Shown: positions 1-13,799, counted from the stretch's first letter. The stretch: 64,000 bases of DNA from Cyanoderma ruficeps (GCA_008694505.1 VZDJ01000301.1:4236850-4300849), one strand, 5' to 3'. Notes: a model not told the origin generated them from the letters alone. Made by a program: numbers and translations.

Positions 1-833
1 ATTTAGGGGAGCAGCCCCATTAAAATTTTAGCAGGTAGATGGCATATGTTAGAGGGGTTTGTTTTTTGTTTTTTTTTCAATTAACTAACTGTCTCTAGCC
101 CAGAGCAAGTCTCAAATGTTTTTACAACGCAGCGAAACTCCAGTTCACATCTGTCAGCTGGAATATTTACAGCTTTGTAATTATTAAAATTGTCTGAACT
201 GCAGAACTACAGGCTGCATGGCTTGGGTGGGGCAGTCTGCCATAAGGTACAGAAACAAGGCACTTGCATTTAATCAGGATCCGTCAGCCACAGTTTCCCT
301 CTGCACCACCACCCCCTGAGCTACTCTGCCGTAAAAGTGAATTGACATTACATGGCTTTTGCCACCTCTCATTAGGAAACTTCCAGAGTCTCTCTGCCCT
401 ACTCATAATTTGCAGCCATGAATCATGTAGGAACTTTCAGCTCTTTCCCAGATGCTCGGTTTTGGCTGATGTCAGCCAAAAGCAACAGAATTTGCTGAAA
501 GGAGAGAGAGACTGGCAGCATCCTCACCTGGGCCTGAACTGCACAGAGCTGCTCTCAAAAGTCAGCTTGTGCTCCACACAGCACTGACAAAGCCAGTACA
601 GCACCAACAAAAAGTCATTCCTCCTCAAACTAGAGAGATGTCTTGAGCACCACTGACCCCAAAAGGAGCACAGAGCAGATCCCAAGGGCATAGACAGGTG
701 AATTTAAAAGATATGATAAAGCCTAGATGTCACCCACTACACTGATAAGGTTTACTGAAGACTTGCATTTTTAGGCATAAAAGACTTTGGGACCATTTCC
801 TCCCCCTCCGAGAGAGAGTTATCTAAACTCTCT
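1..833. other. Noncoding, no recognised feature
   Basis: AT-leaning sequence with a short T-run near 61-78. No coding, RNA or repeat signature is recognised up to the LTR. Confidence 0.5.
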
Positions 834-1381
834 TGTTGAGGTGTCAGTGCCCACTCCACCTGCCTCAGCCAGCCCTGGCACCAGCGACAAGCGAGGTACG
901 GCCCAGAGTGCGGGCACACCCTGGGGATCCTTGGTTAACCACAAGGGAGACATGATGAAGGTGAGGGAATGGAGAGAGGACTCTGTTGAGGGGTCTGCCA
1001 CTGAAGTTTATTGGTGCCCCACAAGCAACAACCTCACCCCCAGGGAGCCTGCCTCAGCAGAGCACAGACTGCCCCGGTGCAACAGCTTTTATTGGGGGGA
1101 GGAACAAGGGGAAAGGTTAGGGAAACAACCAATAGGGAAGGATCTGGGAGCGGCTCTGCGGATGAGGGACCGATCTGCAGGGACCAGTCCTGGAGGGGAA
1201 GGTGGGAACAAGTGGGATCCTGACCCATCGCACGACGACCTCACTGGAACTTTCTAGACCCAGGGTGAGGCCTCCATGTGACAGACAGGGCCCGGGGTCA
1301 CATAACAAATGATTGACAGATCACTGAAACTTGGGGTAAACCATAGGGGAGAGAGGGTACATGGAACAAACCATTATAACA
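834..1381 (-). mobile_element. Probable solo LTR of an endogenous retrovirus (ERVL-like)
   Basis: Read on the minus strand, the stretch starts TGTTATAATGG (1381) and ends CCTCAACA (834), the TG...CA ends of an LTR. Inside are a CCTATTGG promoter-like box (about 1126-1134) and two poly(A) signals, AATAAAAGC (1093) and AATAAACTTC (1012), in the order expected of U3-R-U5. Length (about 548 bp) and style resemble avian ERVL LTRs. No gag, pol or env sequence is visible beside it. No target-site duplication was found at these ends, so the boundaries are approximate. Confidence 0.5.
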
Positions 1382-4300
1382 CACATTAAACAGATAAAAC
1401 CTAAAAACACACCACTGCGCTCACTGGCACCTTCTGTTTTATTGACAGCAGCAGCTCCTCTTGGAACAGGCCTTCTACTGAAACGATGTGTGCAGAAGGG
1501 CTGAGAAAAAAAATATAACCATTTTCCACCCCTTCCTTTCATGGCAGATTTTCCCAGTGCCTCACCAGTTCTCTGGCACACACCCACTGCCAGCTCTGGG
1601 GCCACAACCTGTCCCAGTGTGGGAGGGACTCAGGCACAGGAGCCGTGCCAGGCTGGGGACACCGTTCTTCATGCTTGAGATTCTCTAAATGATATTTGCA
1701 TTGAAAAATGTTTACCCCCTGTGTGTTCCTCCTCAGGAACAACACAGATGTGGGTTCACGTTTTTTAAGAGACACTTGGATAAGTGCAAACACATCTCTT
1801 TTGTAATCAGCCTGGGCTGACCCTGTTTAGCCTGAGGTCAACAACCAGTGGCATCTGACCTGCCGAAGTTAATGCAGCAGAACAATAGCAGAGGGTTGGG
1901 CAAGGCCTTATCCTATTACCTTTTTTGATACCAAATTAATTGTTTTTCTCCCTCTCAATGATTCTCTGACCTTTCAGTTATATGTGTTGCTGGCACAAAG
2001 TGATGGATTAAATTTAAGCAAGTACATTTCTTGACATTGTCTCGCAGATTTAAAAGTTATTTAGGTCTTCCTTTCAGCACTAAGAGGTTTAAGAATGTGC
2101 TTATGATTGCAACCTCATTTGATAGTTAAAGAACACTGCAAATATTAATTAGCTTGGCAGTATCAGAGACAAGAAAACCAAAGAAAAGATGGCAACACTT
2201 ATTACAAAAAAAAAAATAAATCCACAAATAATGAAGGGATGGAGATGCCCTACAAACCATCAGTAGGCAATGGTAGATGTCTGGTATTACCTTAATTGGC
2301 AGTGCTTTATTAATTGGCAAACCCAAAAATATTACATGTAGAATGAATGTAATTAGCCAGGCTGATATTTTTCAAATAGAGAAACAATCCTTGGTCTTTT
2401 GTTGGATGAGGGGAGTGTGCATGGAATAGCTATTGATTCCTATCCCAGCTTTGATTCAAGTTTTTACTTCCTTGTTGGACCATTTCACCACATGGAATAA
2501 ACGGAGGTGACGTGGTGGGTACCAACACCATATCAAAAGAATTGAAAGAAATCTCTTCAGGATTTCCCCCACTGTGCATCATGAAAGCAAGGAATCCTGA
2601 AAACCTGATTCAGTAATCTAAAGTTCAGAACATTCAAATTTGCCTGTAGGTGATTGTAAAGCACCAAGGCACTGAGCCCAGGTGCACGTTCTTTGCTTGG
2701 CTCAGCTCTCTGTGCCCTCCCTGATGCTGCTCACAACCACAGAGCACAAGTGTCACGTTCTCTCAGGCTGTAACACCCACAGGAGACAAAAATATCTTTC
2801 CTTCAGACAATATTTTTCGCCTGTGCTAGCTGGCAAGGGCCAAATCATCAGCCAGGTACAGCCTAGATCAGTTCCTCCAAATCCTTCTGAACTCTAGAAA
2901 TGAACATGAATTTGGGGCTAACTCATTTATGCATTTCAGGTGCTTTAGAAAACAAGAACCTGCTTCCCACCTTGCTTTGGCCTCCTCCCACCAAAAAAAA
3001 CCAGCCACACATCCCTGCCATTGGAAAGTTTGGTTCTCAGCTCCCTTACAGCTCCCTGCACAGCCCAGCTAATTTCTAGCTCAAGTAGCACTAGAGCTTT
3101 AAGCTATTTCCAAGAACACTGGCAAAACTTATTTACTGAAGATATTTTTTTCAAATAAGCACACTAGACTATTTTCTTTAATTGGTAGAACATAGAATCC
3201 CATAGGTGTTTTCTCAAGATAAAGGAAACACTTTTTCCTGGTTAGGTCACCAGGAGCCTGAAGAATTGCATATTTCATCACTGAAAAACATATTAATTAA
3301 GGTATTAAACAAATTCATTTATTCTGATTTAAGCAGTATTGGATCACAAGAAAAGAAAAGGATCAACAGAAAGGAAATGTTACATCAGTGGTACCACTGG
3401 GTAGCTTCACGTATTCAACAGAGTTAAATATTCCCTTAATTCATACTCCAAACTTCAAATACGGATGATTAAGCATATACATTAGCAAGATGAAGAGCAG
3501 GGGATTTTACATGACAACTCTGCCCAAAAGTGACAATAAAACCTGCCTTAGGGAGAAATTGGGAGTGAGGTAGTAAAAGGCTAATCTTGTTATAATGATT
3601 TATGGTTTATGGAAAAAAAAAATCACAGTCTAAGCCGTCTTCAATTTTTCCAAAACATTCATACCTGCATTTAAATACTTCGGTAAGAACAGAAACGTTC
3701 CCCTCTGTTTCCAGGATAACAATATACTTCATTAATCAGAAGCTCACAGCAATATGTCCAGAAAGTGCAGAATTGGACTAATTTGATTTTCAAGACTAAT
3801 AACAGCAAGACGAATTTCACAAAGATGAGCGGGGTTGTCTTCACATTTGGGTGCCTTTCTGGTTCTGGGAGAGCTCTGTAGACACACTTTTGGTTTCCAG
3901 TGACTGTAGTGCAGCAGGGACAAGCCCCATGACATTATCCTGAGATATTATAACCATAAATAATTGGGAGGGTGTGGAAAACAGATAAAGTCAAAACACT
4001 GCTAGAAGAATACCATACAAAAACACATATCGTGCCCTTCCCAGGGCAAAGTTATTAGAGCAGCTGGATCAATATCAGGCAAGTCAGAATACTTATTTCA
4101 ACTGCATTTTTCATTTTGGAGAGTGATAACACCAACAGCTGCCAAAAAAGGGGCAGTTTTAAATGTCTATCTAGTGCAATTTTCTATATTGCTGAATTAG
4201 AATCATAAGGCTTTATTTTACATATATAATGGAGAAACAACACAGGTAAGAAAAAATAAAAAGAATGCACTAAGAATGTTAATGGAGGAGCTGCAGTTAA

Positions 4301-7300
4301 ACTCCAAAAGAAAAAAATATACAAGCAAAAGATTTGCAAAAAAAATGTCAGAAGTTGCAGGAATTACAACAGGAGAGATCATACTTCTTTCCCTTTTTGT
4401 CAATGTTTGGGAGCATCCAGCACAAAATCTTTGCATTTGGTGCACTTTCATTTCTGATGTAAAAACCTGTGCTTTAAAAGCCTGATGCATTTCAGCTAAT
4501 TCCTCATGATTTGGGTCTAGACACGGGCAAGTGGTCAACACATGACTAACAGCTCATACAAATCTCCTCTTAAATAGACCAGGGAATTAATGTGTAATGC
4601 AGGTGAAAGGACTAATTATCTTCCATAAATAATGAGATTGGCTTGGGAACCAGCTTTCAGAAACTTTAAACTAGAGGAGGCAACTGCATTCTACTTTTGG
4701 GATGGGTCGTGGTGGCTGTTCAGGGCATTTCTGAAATAAAAAAACAAAGACTGCACTCAAATGGAAAATAACTGCATGTCTGTGATGCAGGGATTAAAAA
4801 CATTTACCTTCTGACTTAGAAAAAAATTGTGAATTCCACTTATTCCTCATTTTTAAATAGGAGGGAGAACAGGAAACTTGCTGGTAAAATCACAGTTTAA
4901 AAAATTGATATCACCACACTCCTAAGTACGTTATTTCCTAGCCCCTCAAGCAACTTAAAAAATGTAACAGCTGACAGCTGTAAATATCAGGAGCTTAAAG
5001 TGACAGCCATGTACTATAAGACATGTTTCTCTTCAGGGTTTTGGTTCCTATCCATCAGATTTCTGAGCAACCTCTGTTCCATATTCCAGCAGAGCAAGGC
5101 TTTATATTGTGGTCCACTGGTCAGCCATGGATTAGCCCAGAGGGGCAGTTGAAACAAACACAAACTCATGCAGAAAAGACCACAATACTCATCTTTTTCT
5201 ACAGCAACATGATGCAAGTTTTTGTCAGGCAGTAAAGCCACCATGGGTAACATCAGTTCCCTCATTCAAAGAGTGAGAGTAAGGGAGGAAAGACACAGCT
5301 CCAGAGAAGAGGAAAATCTCCTGTTGGTTACACCTCCACCTTGAGCACGGCATGGGGTGGAGCAGAGGAGCTCCAGGCCCTGGGAGATCAGTCTGGATGA
5401 ATCTGGCTGGAATGAACACAAGCATTGCCTGAGCAGGTCCTTTGGCAAAGGGAGGTAAACTCTGCAAAGAGATAAATGTCCTGGTATAAAACAACTGGCA
5501 GAGGGGTACTTGCTGATACCACCAAGAACCATCGTTCCCTTAGTAGATGCTCTTCTGTCAGACCAGAATCAGCTGTTATTGCTAAAAAAGCCTGAGCAGG
5601 AGGACTTTTCCAGGCTGCCCCTGGCCTGTGGATGATGTGAGACACAGCACTGCACTCCCCTACTCCTCAGCACCTCCAGCCATAACAAGGGTGAAGCCTT
5701 GTCACCTCCTTGCGTCCAGTGCATCTCTTGAGCATCTCAGGGATGGATGGGAGAAGTTTTATTAGGCAGCACAAAAATTCAGTGACATTATTCCCTTTTC
5801 CAGTTCCATTTTCAGGCAGCCATATCTGGTTGGTTCAGTTCATTCATCACTTACCCAGCACAATAAATCCCCCACAAAATTCTTTTGGGGATTTTGGTCA
5901 AACAGGAAACTTCACAGCCATCATTCACATGGTCAAGTGCTGCCATCAACTTGAGAAAACACCAGACCCCAGGGAAAGCCTGCAGAGATGAACTTCACCA
6001 GGCATCACCCCAGGACTCCTCCTTCAGCTTACCCAGCCCCTCTCCCTACCAACTTGCCCAGTGCCATTTTATTCAGATTGCAGCTCATCGAGCATTCAAC
6101 AGCACAGCTCCTCACATGCTCCAAAATAAGCCAGCACATCAGTGCTACCCTTCCTCCCTTGCCCTAAGCTTTCAATTAAATTTAGAATTGACTTTGAAAG
6201 TACAACCTGAATGTATGTGGTTCAAAATGACCTTGTTACACCTTTCCTTACCTTCCTGAGCAGGGCTCTTGTGCTCCAGCTCAGGGTTTAAAACCTAGAA
6301 ACAGGAATTTTCTCTAAGCTCCTGTGGCAAACTACAAGTCTCAAGCTGTTTAAAGTCTTTAAAGGTACGTCCAAAGCTAAAGTGTGCTCTGCAGAGAGAG
6401 ATCTGGGAGCCCAGGTCCAGGAGCTTTCAGCAAGATATTTAAAACCTTCCTACAAGTCAAAGGCTTTTTTCTATTTCCTGAACTCTTAGCACAGTTATAA
6501 CTGCATTTTGTTACAGCATCACATTAGTCATAATCAAAGTCATCATAAAAAATATTCCACATGTATGAAGATCCAAAATCCATTTGTACACAGTACTTGA
6601 CTCCTTTAGTTTCTTCTTTATTGCAGGAAAAGAAGAAAAGAAGGTCAATTACTGATCCTGACTAGAGGAAGGAGTGAGAGTGGTATGAGTAAACCAGAAG
6701 GTGATTTGATTAAAGACACACTTTGAGTATCCCCAAACAAAGCTCTAAAACACTAAAAGATTTCTGTGGCAATCGCCCTCCCTGCAGAAAAGGTTCCTCT
6801 TTGCAGCCTTAGCTGATGCACTCAACAGTCAGGCCTAAACATTCAACACTGTAGGAACAAAACCCTACCCCTTGTGCTCAAGCTGTAATCACCCAGAATC
6901 AGAGGTTCTAACTGGGCCATGCCCATCACTGGTCAGTGAATTGCATTCCTCCTAATTTGTTTTCTGCATGGGCAGCCCCAGTTCTGTGACACAGCAGGAG
7001 TGGCTCCAGCTGGGATAATGCCAGAGGTTTTGTCCGGAGCCAGCTGATGTTGCACCTTCCTTGGGAGCTGCCACCCCCTGAGACAAAGGGTAGCCCAAAA
7101 GGTGCAGCTCAACTCCTCATATTTGTGAAAAACAAATGAAGAAATGGCCAAAGCATGGGCACCCCTTTCAACACCCACCTCAGCCCACCCAGCAGTGACC
7201 TCCTCTAATGCAGCGGGCTGAAAAAATTGTCAGGACTGCAGATGCTGTTCCATGTAGATAATGGCATTAAACAGATACTGAGGAGGTGAGACTCCCCATC

Positions 7301-8140
7301 AAATTCTTCTGCTACAGGACATCCCTGTATAAAGTTAAAAAATAAAGGCTGGGAGACAAGGCTTGATAAAAATGGTGAGGGTGAGGCAAATGGCTCTGCC
7401 TGACATCGTCCACTCTCATGTTTCACCTGAAGGAGCTGGATTGCTCAGGAGAACTGCACTGAATTGACAGAATACAAACCAACACTGAGGATATGGAAAA
7501 GTTTTATACTGATAGCACCATGGCAAATTTCCTCAGCTGGAGACTGCTAACATAGGGTTTGTTGGGTTTCTGCACCTGCAGAGAAAGGCATGCGGGCAGT
7601 GTAGCTGCTGGTCACAGCCAGAAATGATCTCCTGACAGCCTCAGATGTGCTCACCTCTAAGACTTTTCTTACAGAAGAAAGGTGATGGGGTTTATTTTTT
7701 TCCATGCCATCGAGTGCCTGTATAAACTCCTGCTTTAGAAATTCAAGATTCATTTGGGCCACATGAAATGCACCTTTACCCATTCTGTGAGGATTTCTGT
7801 CAATATTTTTATTCCCTCAATACCATCAGTCTAAAATGTTAAAACTTGTAGAGCACAGCGTAAGAAAGCAGCTTGAACCCGAGAGCTCTGCCAAGCATAA
7901 CATCAAATCTTTCAAAGAGTGAGGTTAGATAAAGCACCAGATACACAGCAAATTCTTGATTGAAATAAAACACCAAACATTTCTCCTTGGCTGGCAACAG
8001 GTGAATTCAGAGAACGGGTTTCCTTATTCACAGAAGTTTCTTTTATAGCAGATTCAAGGGTTTCCCTGCTTCCCAGGAAAATTCCGTCTTGCAATATGTT
8101 TAAAATGTTATCAGCTTGGAAAAAAAATAACAGTGCTTTA
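1382..8140. other. Long AT-rich noncoding stretch
   Basis: No gene, RNA gene or intact transposon is recognised over 6.7 kb. There is one perfect octamer ATTTGCAT at 1694-1701. Small open frames are short, overlapping and lack protein-like composition. Ancient diverged transposon remains cannot be excluded without a library search. Confidence 0.5.
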
Positions 8141-8145
8141 AACTG

Positions 8146-8440
8146 ATGGGAAAGGAGCCCATTGGCTCTAAAATTACCATCCCCGGGTCGGGCACTCGGT
8201 GCTGTTTGGGGCCTTTGTTCAGGCTCAATCAGCCGTCGAAAATCAGCGCTCCCGTCACTGCCCGTGCTGGGCGGGATGACCAGGAGGGTTTCCCGCAGCC
8301 AGGATTGGGCGCTAATTACCTGTTCAACCCCCTTGTAAATACCTGTCAGAGGAGGGGGAGCTCAGCTCCCGGCTGGGAGGGGACTGGGGCAGCAGGACCT
8401 GGCCGGGCTCCCCCTGCACCCCCCGCGGCAAAGACATCAT
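8146..8440. other. Small CpG-rich patch
   Basis: A GC-rich patch with scattered CpGs (8180-8280, 8400-8430) immediately left of the TTCC microsatellite. No splice or promoter signal is clear. Confidence 0.4.
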
Positions 8441-8461
8441 CACAAATAACATCTACAACTC

Positions 8462-8544
8462 CCTTCCTTCCTTCCTTCCTTCCTTCCTTCCTTCCTTCCT
8501 TCCTTCCTTCCTTCCTTCCTTCCTTCCTTCCTTCCTTCCTTCCT
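8462..8544 (+). repeat. (TTCC)n microsatellite
   Basis: About 83 bp, roughly 20 uninterrupted copies of the CTTC/TTCC tetramer. Open frames here (PSFL and GRKE repeats) are artefacts of the repeat. Confidence 0.98.
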
Positions 8545-8939
8545 CACAGCATCCAACATGCAAAAAGTGTTTTACAGACGCTGGAGGTGGGGGAACCGCC
8601 AGCAAATCTCTGTCTGTATTAGTACCTTTGCAAAGCATAAAAGTCTACTGGTTGTTTTTACCGGGCACTCGCGTTCCCCGTGGTTGTTAAAATCCCGAAG
8701 TCCTAAGCTTGGCCTGCCTGAATAGGATGGGGAAGGTGAGTGGGGCTCCCTAGGCCTGCAGAGTCACTGAAAGGGAAATTTATCTTCCAGACAAATATCC
8801 AAGAAATAAATGTGGTGCTCCAGAGGCCTTTATTCCTCTGTCTTGCACCCTCAAAAAAAGGAGAAAATAATAAGAGATCCTTTGAAAAAAAAGATAAATG
8901 AAAAAAAAGTTTTCTGATAACCGCTGGAAGTTTTTCCTG

Positions 8940-9500
8940 TCACAGCAGGGAGCGCCGTGGGGGAGCGAGAGCCTGTGCCCGTCAGTAACAAACACACAGA
9001 GTGGCTTGGCCGGGCTGCGCTCCTCACCCCGACATCAAAATAAGCCTTTCATGGGCTGTTTCCGGGGAAAAGGGTTTCTTTTTCCATCCGCACAGGGATG
9101 GTGGGAGGCTCAGCCGCAGCCCCCCCGGCCGCAGCGCAGGTGGGATCGGTCTGTACGCGGCACTGTGGGACCAGGGACCGCCGCTGGCAGCGACCAGGGG
9201 AAAAGGAAGGAAAAGGGCAGGCAGGGAGGGAAGCTTAAAATTTTGCAAGAGCAAACAATCCTCCCGCGGGCAGCGGTAAATAAAATAACAGCAGCGGGGT
9301 GATTTGCAACCATGTAACGGGCTTTTGTCTGCGCCCGTTCCTCGCCGCCGGGAGGGTTTCTGTGTTCCCTCTCCGCAGGGTCCCGATGTTCCCCCTCCGG
9401 CTACAAAGGCCGGGGGCTGCGGCCCCTCCCCGGCGCTTCCCCCGCTTTGCCCACGCTGCGCTCCCCCCCCTCCTCCCGCAGCCTGGGGGGCTCCTGAAGT
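8940..9500. other. Isolated CpG island in the AT-rich left region
   Basis: About 560 bp rich in G, C and CpG (for example 9115-9190 and 9330-9470), flanked by AT-rich sequence. It could mark a promoter of an unannotated transcript, or a distal CpG-rich enhancer. No exon is identified. Confidence 0.5.
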
Positions 9501-9696
9501 GCTGGTGTAGGATTTGCCACCTTTTAAAACAGCTTTTACTCATCTTTTTAACTCTTTTTTTTTTCCCCCCCTCTAGTTTACATGAAGCCCGTCGGGCATT
9601 TTTTTTTCCCTGTTGGAAAGTTAGAAGTATTTATAAGTCTAATTAGAGGCATTTATAAGAGTGATTAGTGTGAAGCATCAGCTGCTGGCGGCATTC

Positions 9697-9712
9697 TGTG
9701 TGTGTGTGTGTG
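9697..9712 (+). repeat. Short (TG)n repeat
   Basis: Eight uninterrupted TG units followed by TTCACACA. Confidence 0.9.
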
Positions 9713-10199
9713 TTCACACATGGATGCAACAGTACAGTTTACAATTTGTTTCTGTGCCTGAAAGCTGTGAAATGCCCTTAATTCCCCCGGCACCGATGGC
9801 AACACTGGGCACTGGCTGGCTCTGTCCAGTGGCTCAGCACCACACAGGATCTTATATCTGGGGAGGGGTTGTGCCTCCGCATCTTTGTCCACTGGTGTAG
9901 GAGCAAGTGCTTAAGGAAAAAAATTAAATGTACAGAATTTAAAATAAAAAAAAAGGAAGAAGAAAAAGCATGTATGTGTTGAAAGCTGCTGTTAGACCCG
10001 TAGGACAGAGACCAACATGGCCCCACTCCCGCCTGGCCATGGACTGCTTTGCAATCCCTCATCTCACCAGTCCAATGTTGTCTTTCCCTCCTTTTCCTTG
10101 GCTGGGTATTAACTCTGCATCCTCACCCTCTCTGCTGGCTTTGCAGCACAGATGCAGATGTCTCCTGGGGGAGAGGCTCCCACACAATCTGCTTTGGGG

Positions 10200-10830
10200 A
10201 GCAAAACCATCCAGAAGTGAGCCCAAACACCAGTGGGGGCTGTGGGGCCGGAGGAGCGGCTGCCGCAGCCTGAGGGGAGCTGGAGATGAGCCACACCACC
10301 GAACATCCCAGTGCCGAGCCCCGGTCCCCAGGCGTGTCTCTGCCAGGGGACACCGGGACTCTCCTCCACGTCCCGGGCACCGGGCACGGCACGGCCGGGG
10401 ATGGCACGGCCGGGGCTGGCTGCTGCAGAAGAGTGGCTGCTGCAGCACAGGGCACTTCTGAAACATCCATCCTGCAAACCTCGGTGCTGCAGCCTAGAGC
10501 CAGTGCCCTGAGCCTGGGGCAGCCCCACAGGTCGCTCTGGATCCGGTGAGCAGCCCCCAAACACCTCAGGCCGCTGAGAGCACCCCAGCAACCACAGCCT
10601 GAGCGCCGGCCCCGGGGCAGCACTGCCACAAAACAAACTGAGGAGCTTTTGAGGCAGGTGTGAGCCCTGAGGTCCTGCTCACAGGCACAGGACCTGAGCA
10701 CTGCCCATCTCCTTAGACTCCCGGGACAAGTGTCAGTGTCCCTGTGTCTCCCCTGGCCCAGTGACAGCCCCGCAGGTGCCGTGCCAGGGCTGCTGCCCGC
10801 AGAAAAGCCTCGACTCTCGAGTTAGGGTTG
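10200..10830. other. GC-rich patch with short direct repeats
   Basis: A moderately CpG-rich patch. GGCACGGCCGGGG and TGGCTGCTGCAG each occur twice in 10385-10445. No gene is recognised, and frames on both strands are low-complexity. Confidence 0.4.
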
Positions 10831-10839
10831 GTTAGAACG

Positions 10840-12520
10840 TCTTGAGAAAACTCCTACGTGTTCAGGCCCTCCTTGACCAGGGATTTCTTTTTTCTAGTCA
10901 TCATATAAACAGAATTAAAAGGTCAGTGCTGCCCCCACATGCTTACAAAAGCTTCTGGTTGGAATGGCTTGAGAAAGACAGGGAGATATGGATGGAGCGC
11001 TTTAATATATTTGTTTTGCATACCTGTGGTCTGTTTCCCTGTCACAAAACAAATAAACAAATACAAAACTTTCCTTGATTCCTGCTTTCAAAAACTTATG
11101 TGAAAAATACCTTCAGATTTATCCACATCAATTTCAGAGCTATGTTTTTCTGCAAAACCAGTTTGTAGTACAGTTCCACTGACACACGGGGATGGTTGAG
11201 CTTGACTTTTTAATAGTTCTTTTTGTGGAAACATTAATAAACTGATGGTCCCCCAAATCACCTACAAAACAATCTTTTTTTTTCACTTAGTCTCCCTGTG
11301 TCTAGTCCATGCAGCCCTTATAATTCATGTAGTGATTTTCCTGAGGGCAGACAGAAATTACTTTTTCATTTTTCCCGAGTCTGTGTCTGTACAGCTACAG
11401 AAAGTCCCATACAAACTGAAGGTGAACGACAAAAGAGAGGAGTTACAATGAACTCACTTTACTCCAAGTAGTAGCAAGTGGCCATGTGAAGGGATGTACA
11501 AAAAAACCAAGCTATTTTTCTGTCTCTGGTCTTTTCAGCAACAGGGAGGTTAAGGTATCCCTCCTGGCAGGGGGTGAGACTCAAATGTCACGCTGAAGAA
11601 TGACGTTGTGTGTGTCCCTTTAAAAACTTTGAATAGAAACTAGTTTAAATTTGAATCTAAAAAGATAAAGTGAGCCGGGTTCAACCTGGAACTGGCTAAA
11701 ATGTTTCATGCTGCATGTTCATGAGGGAAAAAAATAAAGCCACTCTTTTTAAAAAAAATCTAAACGTTGCTTTTGAAAATCTCCAGTGGCAAAACATTAA
11801 AACACTGCTTTATTTTATGACAACAGACAGTTTCTTTCACTTCAGAGTTGCAGCAAGAGCCAGACCCTGCAACGGGGTGGAGATTCAGCTTGGAAATCCC
11901 CTGGATTTCTGGCTCAGTTTGTCCTTGTGCACAAAACCCAGGCACCACAGCCAATAAATTTGTTTCAAACCAGTGATGTGTACCCAAGCCCACCCCAGGC
12001 GTGTGGGCAGGAAGGATCAGGCAGGATGTGGGGCTGCTGCAGAGCAGCGCTGCCCACCCAATCTCCATGGCAATGAGGGGTCTCACCAGCTGGGACAGCC
12101 CAAGCAGCCCTGGAGGGTGTCCCGGGGTGTCCGTGGGCTGCAGCAGGTGGCAGCCCCAGCCAGGTTCCTGCTGGGCTGGCAGAAAGCCATTCCCTTGTTC
12201 TGTGGGACAGAGGGAATGGTGCTGAGGTGCTGGGAGGGACGAGGGGACAGGGAGCTGCAGGCCCAGTTCTGGGCAGACGTTTTTCTGCAGTCCACAAAGG
12301 AAACATTGCCACAACAAATTTCGTCCTGTCTTCATTTTAGTCTATGGCAGAGACTCATTTGAACGCACCTACTAAACAAATCTCTCTTCTTGCCCAGGCC
12401 TCTTTCAGTTTTAACCGTCCTGAATATGAAACCTCCCAACTGGAATACAGGTACTTCAGGACTGCATCAGAAAAATAAAATAAAACCAAATCGCTGAAGT
12501 CAGAGAGTACTGAGACCAGA
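10840..12520. other. Noncoding, no recognised feature
   Basis: AT-rich sequence followed by a GC-richer patch (about 11980-12260) without many CpGs. No gene or transposon is recognised. Confidence 0.45.
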
Positions 12521-12529
12521 GGTGGGGTT

Positions 12530-12720
12530 ATAGAACAGATTGACTTGGATGGAGTAACAATAAAAGTTATGATCCTGCTATCCTAATTAGCCTGGCTACA
12601 TGGGTGCCAAAATCAGAGCTGGAAATATACAAATGTCACAAAACCACACAAAAAATAATACAAAAGTATTTTAATGTTGTCTGATTAGAAATTCCATTTT
12701 CAGAAATATAGCAAATACAA
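12530..12720. promoter_or_regulatory. Candidate conserved block with SOX and homeodomain sites
   Basis: ACAATAA (12557-12563) and TAATTAG (12584-12590) lie in a short AT-rich block with enhancer-like texture, about 37 kb downstream of SOX2. No coding signal. Confidence 0.25.
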
Positions 12721-13329
12721 ATGGCATTATTACTCTGTAAACGTCTTCCCTCAGACCCTTCGAAACCTCAATGCAGATTTTTAAATACATTTTCACAAAA
12801 AAAAAACAGTGTAGAAAAGGAACAAAGAATTACAAAGCATTTGAGAAAAGTCCTGAAATTAATTTCCAAAGGACATGACTTTAGCATAAGAATGCATTTG
12901 GAGGAAGAGCATTTTTTGTTTGTTTAGCAATGCTGTTTTTTCCAGCAGGAAAACTGGATGGGCACGCTCTGTACCATCCCTCAATATTTTCAATTAGGTA
13001 ATAGACATGAAGTTACTTTACTTTGTTATGAACAACCAGCGGTAGTTCTGAGAAAGGTATATTAAATGCCAGAAGGAAAATGAGCAAGAAGATGTAAGAT
13101 GGAGCCTGATCCTGCTAACCCCTGCTCCTCCAAGCAATCCTCTTTCTTTTCTACTTACTGTGCAGTCTAAGAACTTCAGGATTAAGTCAGATCTTAGAAC
13201 CATAATTCCATTTATTTGTAGAGGCAAACATGGCTTTCGCTTCACATAAAAGTTTTTATTTAAAAGGAGGTTGTCAAGTTGAAAGCGTTTTAAATTCACG
13301 TTTAGGAGAAACTTAGTGCAGTTTCACAC

Positions 13330-13790
13330 AGGCCGGGGAGATGCTCGGGGGCCGAAGGGACGGGCTGGATCAAATTCCAGCATCCAGAGCTGCCCTCTCC
13401 AGCCCACGGCAGGGCCGGGGTGAGCAAACAGCCGCTGTTGGAGGCACAGCACGGACACGGGTGAGCTCCTACAGGGACCCCTCAGTGCCCAGCTCCCGCA
13501 GGAGCTCCGGGGCCAGCGCTGCCTCCCGTGGCCCGGGGCCCCGGCCGGCCACCACGCAGCCCCTTTGTCCCCAAACCCGCCGCTGCTCCAAGGCAGCGGT
13601 GGGGAAAGAGCTCCTGGAATTCCAACATCACATCCCTGTCATGAGGCCGGGGCGGTGCTGGCAGAGCATTGTGCTGGGATGGGGACGAGCAGCTCTGGGA
13701 ATAAACAGGAGGCCCCACACGGGACGGGAACTCAGAGTTATGTTGTCACCCGTCTCTGGAACTCCTCCCGAGAGCCAGCGAGCCAGCAGA
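13330..13790. other. Moderate CpG-rich patch
   Basis: A GC-rich segment with clustered CpGs around 13330-13600. No start, splice or protein signature is seen. Confidence 0.4.
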
Positions 13791-13799
13791 GGTACAAGG

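Noticed and set aside
787..1257. 156-codon frame inside the LTR-like element
   Set aside because: It lies antisense to the proposed LTR and shows no viral protein similarity. LTRs are normally noncoding.
1694..1701. Octamer ATTTGCAT followed by TGAAAA as a possible OCT-SOX composite
   Set aside because: The octamer is exact, but the neighbouring bases do not give a proper CATTGT site at OCT-SOX spacing, and the surrounding sequence shows no other enhancer-like feature.
11670..11700. GGGTTCAACC-like stretch resembling a tRNA B box
   Set aside because: No matching A box, acceptor stem or cloverleaf around it.
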